A stretch of 64,000 bases of DNA from contig CM033399.1 in NCBI GenBank assembly GCA_019426215.1, forward strand, positions 21,399,022-21,463,021, read 5' to 3'. The notes under the pieces were generated by a model. The model was given only the letters and a program-made list of their open reading frames with translations, was not told the origin of the DNA and did no database searches. Both the position numbers and the translations under genes were made by a program. Below, in pieces: positions 32,911-45,377 of this stretch; position 1 is the first letter of the stretch; each line of letters begins with the position of its first letter. The DNA is from Buddleja alternifolia. Taxonomy: Eukaryota; Streptophyta; Magnoliopsida; Lamiales; Scrophulariaceae.

Positions 32911-34383
32911 AAGAAGAGCTTAATCAATTTGAGAGAAGCAAGGTTTGGACACTAGTACCAAGACTAACTCACCAAGGAATTATTGGAACTAGATGAGTTT
33001 TTAGGAACAAGATGGATGAAGATGGCATTGATATAAGAAACAAAGCCAGATTAGTCGCTCATGGTTATTGTCAAGAAGAGGGTATTGATTTTGATGAGAC
33101 GTATGCTCCAGTAGGCCGTCTTGAAGCGATTCGTATGTTCCTAGCGTTTGCAGCATTTAACAAGTTCATAGTATACCAAATGGACGTGAAGAGTGCATTC
33201 CTAAATGGTAAACTCTAAGAAGAAGTCTATGTAGAGCAACTCCAGGATTCATCAACAATCATGGGAAAAGTATGATCTACAAATTGGATAAGGCACTCTG
33301 AGGCCTTAAACAAGCACCAAGAGCATGATATGACACTCTCTCTATCTTCCTTATAGGTAAAGGTTTTTCAAAAGGCAGCGTTGATATAACGTTATTTAAA
33401 ATTACCCATAATGAAGATATTCTCTTAGTCCAAATTTATGTTGATAATATTATATTTGTTTCTACTAATAAGGGATTGTGTGAGAAATTTCGAAAAAGAT
33501 GCAAGATCAATTTGAAATGAGCATGATGGGTGGATTAACTTTCTTCTTAGGATTACAAGTTAAACAACTCCCTAATGACATATTTATAAATCAAGCTAAA
33601 TATACACGTGATATGATTAAGAAATTTGGTATGAAAAATGCATCAACTTCAAAAATTCCAATGAGCCAAACGCTTAAGTTGGATAAAGATGAAAGTGGAA
33701 AGAAAATTGATATCACTAACTATAGAGGTATCATTAGATCACTTCTTTATCTTACCGCTAGTAGGCCCGATATTATGTTTTCGGTATGCATGTGTGCACA
33801 CTTTCAAGCTGATCCTAGAGAATCACACTTAAATGCTGCCAAGAGAATCCTTAAATACCTACAAGGCACACAAAATGTGGGCTTGTGGGATCCAAGAGAC
33901 TCTCCTTTTGAACTAATTGGTTATTCAGGTGCAAATTTTGCAGGATGTAAAATAGATAGAAAAAGTACTAGTGGTACATGTCAGTTTCTAGGCGATAGAT
34001 TAATTTCATGGCATAGTAAGAAACAACAATCCATAGTGACTTCTAACGCTGAAGCAGAGTACATAGCCGCTAGGAGCTGTTGTGCACAAATCCTTTGGAT
34101 GAGGCAACAACTTAGAGATTATGGAACAATTTTAGGTCCTCTCTCAATCCATTGTGATAACCAAAGCACTTTAGCTATGACCCAAAATCCTGTCCTTCAT
34201 TTTAGAACTAAACACATTTACATTCAATACCATTTCTTGCGTGACCATGTTCAAAAGAAAGATATCTCTATGCACTTCATTGGAACTGACAAACAATTGG
34301 CAGATATCTTCACCAAAGCACTCAACGAACAACGCTTTCTTACTTTGAGAAGTGAACTAGGCATGATCGATTTAAACGCTTAA
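32911..34383 (+). pseudogene. Sirevirus reverse transcriptase and RNase H, catalytic Asp altered
   Basis: RT starts after a stop at 32910 (EELNQFERSKVW). There is a stop after IIGTR (32994) and a frame of [17 protein letters not shown] to [12 protein letters not shown] ending at 33216-33218, then a decayed stretch to 33480. The catalytic motif reads YVDN (33439-33450) instead of YVDD. From 33499 to 34383 a 294-codon frame is fully open: FFLGLQVKQLP, YLTASRPDIMF, RNase H with GANFAGCKIDRKSTSGTCQF, SNAEAEYIAARSCCAQ, HCDNQSTLA, and a C-terminal LADIFTKALNEQRF. RT copies RNA to DNA and RNase H removes the template; this copy cannot. Confidence 0.88.
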
Positions 34384-35267
34384 ATCATAAAGCATCATAT
34401 TTAATAGGCATATAATTTAGGGGGAATCAACTTTATGTTTATGTCTAAATCGTTTTTCAAATTGAAATAAGTTATCAATTTTAGGAGGAACTTTAAAATT
34501 ATACTTGTCTTAATCTGTGAGCGACTGTGATAAAAAATGACTTTGAAAACTTTATGCATTGATCATTAGCGCTTACTTATTATGCATGACAAAATCAATC
34601 TCTAATAAAAATATCTTTTTAAAATCCAAGAGATTGATTTATATCAAAAAAAAATAAAAATTCTTCAGCGTCTGAGTACGTGTCAAGCGCGTGTAAAAAG
34701 AAATTGAACTTTATTAAAAAGACTTCAGTGTTTAAGAATATCCCCCACTTAAATACTAAGTAATCTTTTTTCTAAAACTCATGCATAGTTATCATCGCTC
34801 AAAAGTAGCGTGTGGATAAGTATAAAAGATTAGATTTGATAACTACCCATACGTGCTTATCACATCAAACTGACAGTTGATGATTCCTATCTAAAAACTA
34901 GGCGGTTCAGTAACTGCACATGTTTGAGTACGTGTCAGTGTACTATCAGGCGCGTGTACTTCATGCTGAAAATTTCAAAATTATTCAAATGTTTTGAAAA
35001 ACTAACTGCGGATTTCAAACTTTTATTATTCACAATTGTTACCCAATTTTACCGTACTTTTTGACATCCGTATTTATTAGTAAACGACTCAGATTTAATT
35101 ATTTCAATTTTCAAAATTCATAACTTGACACGTGGCATTATTCCAAGCAACTGAGGAGTTGTTTTTGCCTCCTATTTAAACCCTTCACAACTTTTAAACT
35201 TTTATCACTTCTAAAATTCTTCCACTGTAAAAGTTCTTTCTTTCCAAGGAAAAAAAATATCTTTTCT
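34384..35267 (+). other. Spacer between pol and the additional gene
   Basis: Contains a purine tract TTAGGGGGAATC at 34417-34428, shortly after the pol stop, and two copies of a GAGTACGTGTCA-xxx-GCGCGTGTA word (34674 and 34925). Noncoding otherwise. The region 35150-35260 (GCCTCCTATTTAAACCC) could hold a TATA-like promoter for the next gene. Confidence 0.5.
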
Positions 35268-36546
35268 CTCCTCTACAGAAGCTTTTCCAGTTCATCAAAG
35301 GCACCCAAATCTTCAAAATCTGCTGCCGAAAAATCTTCTAAATCTGAGAAACCACTCACTATTAACGCTGGTTTTCTAGTTAACTGGGACTATCTTTTTG
35401 ATAACCAGAACTTCCCTCTAAGGACTATTCTTCCACTCGTCTAGGAATCTGGTTTGCGCGACATGATTACCTCCTACACAAATATCTTTGAGGAAGAAAC
35501 CCTTTTCTTCTTCAAGAATGCAAAAATCTCTGACGATGGAAACTCAATTTCTGCGTCTTTCCCTTTGCTCGTAAGACCTTTGTCCTCACTCCTTCTCTTA
35601 TTTCATCTTTATTCTGTTAAGCAAATGATGGTGGCAAAGTCGAAAATGTTACTCTTGGTGATGCTACCAAAGTCTGGGCTTTAATCAAGAAGGAAGATGT
35701 TGAAGCTGCGTACGAACCCAACTTAAAAAAGAATGATATGAAGGGCGAATATGTCATTCTTGCTGACATCTGCGCAAAGATGATAGAGTGCAGAAAGGTT
35801 AGTTTAGATAAAGTTTCCAACATTCAGTACAAAATGATGGTTGCCATCCTGACCAAGTTGAGAATCAATTGGTCGCATTACGTTTTTAATCGCTTTAAGG
35901 CACTGATGGCCCAGTCGGTAAATCCCAAGCCTTACGGGATTGTTTTGAGTTGTATTCTTAGTGCTAGCGGTTACACCAACTCCACTGGAAAGAAAGTCCC
36001 AGCGCTAAATTTCTATGGGAAGAAAATGATCAGTGAGCTGCACAGACCAAGGAAACGTGGCAGTGCAGCTGTTCCAAAAGAAGAGCGTGAGAGACTTCTT
36101 GCCGAAGAGTTGTTCCTAGCGATGATGAAAAGTAAGCGACCTCGTCTTCATCATCTTCTTTAGAAGAGGCTATGGTGGTCAAGCGACCAAAAAGAAAACT
36201 TGTGTTAAAAGTCGCTGAGCCATCAAAACCAGCAAAGAAATAAAAGAAGAAGCCGGTGCCCAAGAAGAAACAGAAGTCTCCCTCTCTTTCTTCCAAATCA
36301 CCCTCTCATCATCCAGCGTTTATCTTCAATATAAATGAGGAAGAAGAGGCAGAAGAAGAAGAAGAAGAAGTACCACTAGCACGTAGGCGTACTCCTTTAT
36401 CCACTCCAGCTAAATTAACAAGCGCTCCAGTCGAGCCAGCGCTCGAAGAGCTAGTGAGTATCCCTCCTATTTCTTCGGATCCTATTACTAAACCCAGTTC
36501 AGAGCTTAAAGCCACTCCTTAATCTGAAAGGATTTCTCATGTTCAG

Positions 36547-36614
36547 GTAAGTACTTGTGCTAAAAACAAAAGTATTGTATCCTTTCCTCGTTAGTTTCTC
36601 ATTTCTAACTCTAG
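36547..36614 (+). other. Intron in the Sirevirus additional gene
   Basis: CAG|GTAAGT donor and CTCTAG|G acceptor. The flanking exons are both open in the same phase (phase 0) once the 68-bp gap is removed: ...SHVQ before and DKTLLTECEANI after. The gap itself carries frame-breaking sequence. Confidence 0.65.
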
Positions 36615-36813
36615 GATAAAACTCTTTTAACCGAGTGCGAAGCAAATATCCAGACCGTTATTAACACTCTTGAGAAATTGTGTATTCCTATTCGTGCTGA
36701 TCCCCTCACTTCTTTTCTCAATTTAGATCCTGAAGAAGTCCTGGAGCCTGAGGAAACTGTACCTAATGTTGAAACAGATCAAGCGACTGCGTCAGTCGAT
36801 GATAATCCTTAGG

Positions 36814-36897
36814 GTAAGCGTTGTAGTATTTTTTTTTTTCCTGATTTCTACTTAGTAGAAATTTTGCTTGCTTTTCTCAAATGCTTGCATGTATTAG
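36814..36897 (+). other. Second intron in the Sirevirus additional gene
   Basis: G|GTAAGC donor, poly-T tract and ATTAG|C acceptor, 84 bp. Removing it joins the upstream frame to AQKPPDTDAP in the correct phase (phase 1). A TAG just before the donor probably replaces CAG. A weaker intron candidate lies at 35571-35621, where the phases do not match in this copy. Confidence 0.6.
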
Positions 36898-39889
36898 CTC
36901 AAAAACCACCAGACACTGATGCACCTTCACCTTCAGAGGTTTCTGTTAAAGTAGATGTCGATATGACCAAGGTTGTGGATATGGCTAAGGAAATAGCCCA
37001 AGTCCTTCCTGACGCTGAGACGTCTCCAATCAATGAAGCGATTGTGCATGCTGAGTGGTCGATAGAAGTGGCACCCATCCCAACCGAGTCAATTGCATTT
37101 GTCCCTACTCCAACCAGATCGCCTCTTCGTGTCATAAATTTATTTCCTCGTAGCTATGATGCAAATGATGAGTTCTACTTTTCCACTAGGGAGCTTGACA
37201 CCAGGCAATTAGTCGATATGGAGATCAACTTCAAAACACTCTCCATAAGACTGATGTCTCCAATTCTGCTAAATTTGAATTCTTCGAGCGATTTGCTAAC
37301 CTGGGTCTCTACAATCATGAGCTTCTTCAATCTCGCCTTGAGGACATTCGGCGACCAGCATTCAACATGACAGAATTTGACGAGAAGCGTTTCAACTTTT
37401 CCGGCCACTCTGAAGAGTCCTTTTATCCTTTGTGCTAGAATAAGATCGTCATCAAGAATCCCCATAAGGGTGACTGGTCAAAGAATCCAGACGAAGAAAT
37501 TCTCAACCGAATTGGGTACTCCATTGACCCCAAAGTCGTTCATTCTCCTCAGAACGCTCTATCCCCTAAACCTCTAAGATTATGGAAAGGAAAAGGACCA
37601 GTTGTTGCTGAGCGTCCCAATCCTATTAATTCTTGGATAGAAGCTGAAGCCCGCGAGTATCTGGCAAGAGTATGGGCTGAGGATTATGATGAAGAACTTG
37701 AACGCTTTGAAAAGTTTCTTACAGCTAGAAAAGAACAGAAGAAAACTGATAAACTTGGAAAGCGATGGATGATGGATACTGCAAGATGAGTTGAAGAGTT
37801 CGTGTTGCATTTTTACACGCTAGAAGAGCTTGTGAAGTATCTATTCTCGTTTCACTTTGGAGTAGATTATAGACGTAGAGGTTTTTTTGTTTTTTTTTCT
37901 CCAGCAGCTCTAGAATCTGGTAGGCAATATTAGCGCTTTACCTTATTACAGACAATCTATAGAACGCTATATTCGCCAGCATCTTAGCTTAATTGCTCAA
38001 GGAGGACGCTACATTTATCAGCCAACTCAGAACTTTGTTCAGCGCATCCTTCCTGACCTCAATGAAGATGCTTCCTCTAGCAAGCAACCAATTCTACCTG
38101 GGCAAAGTGAAGTCCCTTTCAGGCTTGACAATGACCATGCCAACCTTGCTGAATTTTATCATGAGCGCTGAGCAATAATTGAAAATACTCAGTCGCTGGA
38201 TATTTTAATCACTCCGCATTTCGATCCTGGTCTTAGTGACTTCAGAGCATACAACTTGCTTCCAGTCCTATTTTGTGAACAGAACATACAAGTGGTCAAG
38301 ATGATATCGCTGATCAGGCCAGTGGACCAAGAAGCAGCCCAAGCGCTTATGCCATTTATTTTGGACTTACTACAACTCGTACATTTCAGGAGTTGATCTT
38401 CCAAAAGAAGTGCAATTTGTACTAAGCACTGAAGAGTGCGAAGACACTATATTTTATATTCCACAGACCAACGTCCTCAGTCCAAGGCATTTTATGGAAG
38501 CGATTGGCCCACTCTGGGTCATTGCCATGAAAGCTCCTTCTCCAATCCAAATTGTTGAAATAGAAGACTCTCCTACTGTAGAAGCCGCTCACTTACCCAA
38601 GGCTTCTCTGCCAGACCTTTCTAGAGCCCCAGTAGTCAAGGCCCCTTCAACACTTGTAGATCCATCCATGGATCAAGCGATTGAAGAAGTTCATGAGCCT
38701 GAAGAGCCTTTTGTAAGAGACAAATCTAAAGGCAAGGCTGCAGTTTCCAGCTCATATGGACTCATTCCATCTCCCAAGCATTCTTTCTCCTCTGATTTAG
38801 ATTCGGAAAGTGATCAAGAGTCTAGAGACTTTAGAAGAGCTATTAGAAACTCGCTAAATACCATCGAAGGTTCTTGCTCTAAGATTCTTGAAAATAATGA
38901 ACGAAATATCAGGCTAGTCTCTGACACTAGAAGTCTTAATATTGCAAATTTTGCAACAAAAAGCACCATAGCAATTATGGATAGCATATTACCGCTGATC
39001 ACTTCTCTTTCCGGAGAATTCAATCGGACGCTTGCCCAGAATGCTTCAGCCGATACTGAGTGTCACAACTCTTCCAACTTAATCTCTTAGAGTATCGCTG
39101 AGCAAATTGCTTTCTTGATAGATGAAGTTAAGCTTCTCCACTGGGACATTGCTGACTTAAAGACCTCTCTTGATGATGCCAAGACGGGGGAAGATCTTAA
39201 AGAAAAGTCCCAATCCAAGGCTATCTCTAAGACAGACAATAAGCACTGGTGATCTATGTTCGAAGAGATAGTAAGCTTAAAGAAAATGCTTACTAAGAAG
39301 TGAAAACCTAGATATTATCAAGGAAAGTACTTGCTTCCGGAATTAGACGTTGAGTTCTTATAAAGTATGGGTTTTCACCCATATGACGGACAGCTTAGAA
39401 GACCTGTCAACTGGAAATCCCCCAATGATAGAAGACAAGACATTTATCATGACTTGATTTGAGAACTTGGAATCCCTCCGAGGGATTAGGTGGAAAGACT
39501 GTTGGAGCTAGAAGAAAGCGCTAAACGCAGAAGACATGACTACAATGAACTCTAGCATACAACTATGATAGATGTTGACAGACTTCTACTGGACTTAACG
39601 ACTGAGATCTTTCAAGGAGAAGAAGCAAACAGAAAGCGACAGAAATGATGATCGCTTACACTGCTATATATTTCTGTTGTTGATTTCTTTAATTATCTAT
39701 CTTCAGTGTAAATCATGTATGCTTAATTATCTCATATGAATGAATGAATTATTTAACGCTGAAACATCATGTTGAAGCTAATCTAACACTAGCTAACTTT
39801 ACTAATTTTCCAAACGCTAACTTATAATTATTTTTGGACTTTTCTTTTAACTCTTAATCTATAAAAGAGTTAAGCTCTTGTCATCATCA

Positions 39890-39902
39890 AAAATGGGGAA
39901 AT
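39890..39902 (+). other. Polypurine tract of the Sirevirus
   Basis: AAAATGGGGAAAT directly precedes the LTR start TGTTAGGAA and would prime plus-strand synthesis. Confidence 0.75.
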
Positions 39903-41371
39903 TGTTAGGAATTTCTTGTCAGATGTTTTGATGATAACAAGATAAGACTTTATGTTAGACCCCAAATATAAATGTAAGTTTCTATTTTCATAGATCAATT
40001 GTATAAGCGTTTAAAAGTATGTAATCTTGTTAGGCTTTCAATTTTTATCTTTGTAGATTTTAGAGTAAGTATTAGATACCGAATCGATAATAGAATTCTG
40101 GGTGAGTCTATTAGAGAAGAAGTTGAAGATCAGCGTCTGAAGTCAAATGAAGATGAAGATTCGTTCTAAGTGTCTGTCAAACGCTAAAGGACTATTTCAG
40201 GATTTATGGATCAAGCACTCTAGCGATCAATATCAGATTCACCTCAAATAAATCCTCAAGTCAGAATGACTTAAATGCAATCATTCAATGGACATCTATT
40301 TCCAACAGGAAATAAATTTAAATGCATTAAATGCCTGATAAGGGCATTAAATGTGATAAGCTATTATGACTTGTGGACAAGCCACCTTTTTTATTAGACT
40401 GTCAGGATTTCAAAGTTTATAGCCGCTCCCGTCCAATCGGAATCAGCAGGATTTCAGGAATGTCAGAGAAAAGGCAGATTCACACGCCACGTGAAAAGCA
40501 TGGCCAACGACAAATCCCAGAGAATTGCCTATAAATACCTATTTCCAGCAAACCATAAAAATAACAAGAACGATCAACACAAGAAACCTTTGCTAAAATA
40601 TTTTCTCAAAAGAAAAGTTTAGAAACTCCATAGCCAAAATCCTTCAAGCTTTTTATACACATTCCAGATAGTCACAAATATCTCAAACATCTTCTAAAGA
40701 AGAAACCTAAATTCTTATTGAGATATTCCAAGTTGTTTGATGTTTCCAAAAACAAACACAACCTGTGTGACAAAACCCTCAACCTTTCATCTGAATGAGA
40801 AAGTTGTTGAACCCCTTACAGGCAGTATTTCTAAGTGAGAGAAGCTTGTAGAAGAAGATCTTCATTGGTGCTGAAATCTGTGTGATCAAGGAGCCCGAGA
40901 TCATTTTCATCTCTTTACTATCTTGTAGAAGATTCTGTTGATTCTTTGATAATCAACTTAATAAATTCCTCCAAGTAAAAAAGGATAAGAAGGACATAGC
41001 TGGGATTACATTACCCAATGAACCTTACAATTTCTTATGTTATTTACTTTTATTATTATCTTGTTTTATATTCTTATATTTATTCTGAAAAAGACAAGTT
41101 AAAACGGCTAAGCGACTATTTAACCAAAACGAATGCTAAAGTTTTAAAATCATTTCCATTGTGCTAAACCTGATTAACCGATCTAAGCGTTACCCTACTT
41201 TGGTAAATTGCTAAAATCACTAAGTCTGAAGCGCCTGACCCAAGCGCTCAACTTCCTATGTGTTCTAATCTTTAAAAGTGATACGAAATTTTTGATGTAA
41301 AAAAAAGACTTCATGGTCTATTCAACCCCCTCCCCCTTCCAGACCCTTTCGTATGCCATTTGGGACCACCA
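39903..41371 (+). repeat. Sirevirus 3' LTR
   Basis: TGTTAGGAATTTC to GGGACCACCA, 1,469 bp. It matches the solo LTR at 11500-12993 along its length, with many substitutions and small indels, so the two insertions are not recent copies of each other. TATA box TATAAATA at 40530-40537. The end carries the CTATTCAACCCCCTCCC and TTTCGTATGCCA words shared by both LTRs. Confidence 0.92.
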
Positions 41372-43769
41372 ATCTCATTTTATGCAATTTTAGAGATCTA
41401 ACTTGACCAGCATACTCATCTCTAGTCTAAGGCTAAGCACTAACTTTAGCCACTTATAAATGCGTATACACTTATTGTAGCACCATTTATTGGTTTATTA
41501 TGATATCTCTCACAAAATTATATTTTGTTTCTATGTTCGTTTTACAACATTAGGTCAATAATAAGACCTCTATGTAAACATTAACTTGTTGTTCATCATG
41601 ATATATATACATATATATAATCACAACTCCTACATAACTGCTTACAACTCGCATTTGCTATAAAATAAATTCAACCAAATATTATTCAACACTGCACCGC
41701 AAATTATATTTTATTTGTGCACAATGTTACACAAATTTGCTTCATGCTACTTCTCAAATCAACATCGTAATAGAAGCAAATTCAAAGGTAGACTCACACT
41801 TATCCAAATTCCCTCCTTAAATCCACATATGTGTAGTCTTTTCGACAATTTTCCTCGATACTAAGGAAATCATCTATCGTGTTTACCAGCTATTGTCCAA
41901 TACGTCATACTAGAATTGGACAATACCTTGTGACCCATGGCATAACAAAATATTAGAGCGAGTACAAGTCACATTGTACTTTAAGATCCAAAAACAAACA
42001 ACTATTGGAATATGGTGGTCTAGAGATTTCTATTTGGACTTTCTGGAAACATTTCGAGGCTACAACTTTATACTATAGGAGTAGTGATGAGCTTATAGGA
42101 ATCCATTATGAAATCATACTACAGAAAAATGCTAACATGGATCTTGACACTGAGTAAGATTCATTATTAACGATTTACATGAATTTTGACATCAAGTCAA
42201 ATATTTTGCTCATCATGTCCTCTACTTCATAAGTTAAAGGAAAATCATTCTCAATGGCTTAATGTACTCCTTCTCATCTCGGCTAATAATACATTACCAA
42301 TAAAGAGATAGAATTCAAGTATCTTAATGGACTTACAGACAAAATAATGGTATTCATAAAATCTCATACTCCATTATTTTGAAGACAAATTCTGGCCAGC
42401 AAGTTTATAAGTTCACAGACTTTACCTATTGACCTTTGCCTATGGAATCCTCAAGGCATTCCCATATAGATCTTTTCAATTACATTTTTTTATCTAGAAA
42501 TGCAATCTTGTGTTCATTTATACATAATTCTAAATCTCACATGTCCATAATAACCAAGAAAATATAATGAAAAAAAGAAAAAAAAAATCACCACAAGCAA
42601 ATAAGTTTGTCTCAAGATATATATACACATATATATATATATATAAAACTCATTTTCCACTGGGTGAGCTTTGTACCTCAAAATCAAAATATCACCATTT
42701 TAGTAGATTTTGAGAACAAATAAAGTTCTCAATATCCTCACGTCTAATGTTGAACCACAATCCAGACTTGGTTTGATTATATACAATTGGGTGGCTGCAA
42801 CTTACTCATAACACTATAACCAAGAGATACTATGAAACTCAAATCTTTAAACCGTGTGAAAGTTGAAATACCACATTTTGGCTACGACCTTACCACGAGG
42901 GCAATTGCTGCCACACAAACAACTATCCCCTCCTTAGCAATTGTCACGAGTTATTGGCGCCACAAATGTTTACAGATTTCTGAATGTCTATAAATACCCT
43001 TTCATTGCATTAATTTATTCTTATCAGATAATAGAACAAGACAGAGTCCTACTATATTAAACTCTATCTAATCTTCCAGAGATTATTTTGTATTTGCACA
43101 AAATTTGGATTCAACTAATTTGATCACTACGATAAATTTGCTCCCACTCAAATTTGGAAACACGGTTCTCATAAATGATCTATAAGGCACATAGCCACTC
43201 AAAATTAGGAATACAAATCTCTTACGTGATCTTTAAGGCACAAAGCTGCTACATGAATCAGTAAATTAAGCAAATATCACAAAATTATGATTTAACTCTT
43301 AGTTTGATCACTTTGACAAATTTGCTCCCACTCAAAATCAAGAACACAATTCTTTTACATCTATAAGGCACAAAGACACTATACGAATCATTAAACCTGA
43401 GTAGAGGTTTAGATATTTCAAAATTCTTAAAAAATTCTTCAGACATTCTGTGATTTACTAATTTTCCACCTCATTATGTTCATTTAGAACACGTACTCCT
43501 TAGATCATTTGCATATCTTTGAGATATAGATGCATTGCCTCTTTGAATTTAACCTCTCAAAGAAAAATTCATCAATTTTATTCGAATGTTTCATATTATG
43601 AGAAATCAAACCAGACAAGATCAATATATGTAAAAGAGTAATGGGATACGAGGTTCATTTTCCAACCTTCATATTATTTGAATCACAGAATTCTAACTGA
43701 ATTAACTAGAATGAAAGATCAACTTATTCATCTCCGTATTTTCACATGTGATTTACCAAAGGTTGACGA
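41372..43769. other. Noncoding AT-rich DNA between the Sirevirus and copia C
   Basis: No gene is supported in either strand. Around 43119-43390 a diverged tandem repeat recurs two to three times (TTTGCTCCCACTCAAA ... TCTATAAGGCACA; units start near 43119 and 43304, with a partial one near 43198). The part from 42701 on is included in the 10.7-kb tandem duplication. It may be the continuation of the minus-strand copia interior at 30382-31205, but I could not show this. Confidence 0.4.
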
Positions 43770-43774
43770 CTAAC

Positions 43775-45359
43775 TGTTGGGAATTATACGAATAAAACGC
43801 AGTGGAAAGTAAATTTTAATTCCCAAAGCCCGAATCATCTCTAATTCTCGTGTTTAATTGTGTATAGAAAAATTACCGTTCTCGCGTATGTTGATTTCTG
43901 AACGTGATCCTTTTCTCTAACGCCGAATTCGCCAACGTCTCTAATTTGTCACGCCGGAATCAAAAACGGAAAACTTCTCCTTCTTCTTGGCTATGGACTG
44001 CTAGAGAGAAGTAGGAGAGAGGTGAGAAATTTTTCTTGGAGAGAAAGTTGTGTTATCTTCTATGTTATTATTCTACTAAGAGATATAATATATATCACTC
44101 CAAAACAATAACCTAGCATTCACAATATGGACGCCCACTTCATGGGTTTAAAAGCCTTTTGGGCTTTAGTCTTGTTAGCTATACTTAATTGGATTATTTA
44201 TTTATCCAATAAATAAATTCATAATCTAATCAATTTAATTCCAAATTAATTTATAATTCAATTTCTCCAAGAAATTAATTAACTCATTAATTTAATTAAT
44301 TAATTAAATTATCCAATGATTAATTAATTAATTACGGCATCCAATACCGGGAATTTCTCTCAAATCTTTTCCCGTGTTTTTCTTTTTGCATTTTCTTTAA
44401 GCGCGACTCTTTAGGTTCATCTCAAAAGGCAATTGGGAGGAATTCAAAAGGATGTGAGTGACACCTAGCCAGTCACATGGCTCACATCATATCCCAATTA
44501 AGAACGAATGAATAGGATCACTCCAAACCTTTACGCTGTGAATACCGTACGTGTATAGACCTTTTATTCTTATATCCCAGTCAAGTAAGAGTCATGGTTT
44601 AAAGTCAAACTCATATAACTTGACCATATGCCTAAGCTCATAATAAGTCGAGGTATTTAAATGCTTTGGCCAAAGACTTTCATCCTCACTTATTCATGAC
44701 CACATAGGATATTTTACTCATTCACTTATGAAAGAATAAATTCAATATTGCAAATCAGTTAACAATGCTACTTGCCCATCAAGTCGCACTTCGAGGTCGA
44801 TTCTACCAACAGGTGATTTGAATCTAACTACTCTAATGACAGACTTGATGTCACAAGTACATCTTCAACTCGATTTCTTAGGTCAGAGGTTCACACGTAC
44901 CTATCACTACTTATCAGTTTCATCATTGATTGTCAATGAGTGAATACCCATGTGATGAACTGATGCGAGTCGTGTTCAAACATATCAGTCCAACTAATGT
45001 ATCTATGCCATAAGTTCTCACTACCATTTCCATAGTGTCCGACTGGCACTTTCTCTGTCAAAACTTATATCATACAAGCCTGTCTTCACTATTGATGCCC
45101 AATCAATATTTCTTAGACTTGCGAACCCTTTTAGATGTCAGGGATCAAACCACTCTAGTGCCTATCCTCCTATCCCATAGAAGGTAGAGGGTTGGCCTTG
45201 TCATCAAGGATTTTACGTTGTTTATTATACCTTACAAATGCCTATAAGAAAACAACAATCAAATGCCTTATATTAATTGGAAAAACCATAGTTTAGTTAC
45301 AATGTTCATGGCCTATAAATCTATCCTCCTTATGACATTTGAGGGCATACACTCTAACA
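43775..45359 (-). repeat. Copia C 3' LTR
   Basis: 1,585 bp, TGTTGGGAATT to CTCTAACA on the plus strand. The polypurine tract (minus-strand AAGTGGGAGAT) abuts it at 45360-45370. Confidence 0.93.
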
Positions 45360-45377
45360 ATCTCCCACTTGCACTCA

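Larger units (their letters stand above)
35268..39650 (+). pseudogene. Additional large spliced gene of the Sirevirus (env-like position), function unknown
   Basis: Between pol and the 3' LTR lies a gene-like region of more than 1,200 codons in several frames, joined by intron-like gaps. Visible parts: Ser/Lys-rich start (about 35290), LTINAGFLVNWDYLFDNQNF; then KGEYVILADICAKMIECRKV and INWSHYVFNRFKALMAQ (35738-36163); a basic stretch with KRPKRK and KKKPVPKKKQK (nuclear-signal-like) and a Glu-rich run (36256-36522); an acidic segment (36615-36813); 36898-37800 with RLEDIRRPAFNM and SIDPKVVHSP; 38000-38400 with FRLDNDHANLAEFYHER; 38410-39090; and a heptad-like EQIAFLIDEVKLLHWDIADL near 39100. 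Sirevirus elements often carry an extra 'env-like' ORF here, but I see no clear signal peptide or membrane span, so a nuclear or coiled-coil protein is as likely. Stops at about 35444, 36520, 36811, 37436, 37786 and 39088 and several shifts show decay. Confidence 0.65.
31206..41371 (+). mobile_element. Sirevirus-type (SIRE/Maximus) copia element, 5'-truncated
   Basis: The order is partial integrase, reverse transcriptase, RNase H (to 34383), spacer, a long additional gene (about 35268-39650), a purine tract (39890-39902) and a 3' LTR (39903-41371). The polymerase motif block around FEMSMMGGLTFFLGLQ and the large gene downstream of pol point to the Sirevirus lineage. The 5' LTR, primer site, gag and protease are missing. 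A solo LTR of the same family lies at 11500-12993. Confidence 0.85.

Noticed and set aside
36309..36515. Ser-rich minus-strand frame
   Set aside because: Shadow of the Glu-rich stretch of the plus-strand Sirevirus gene.
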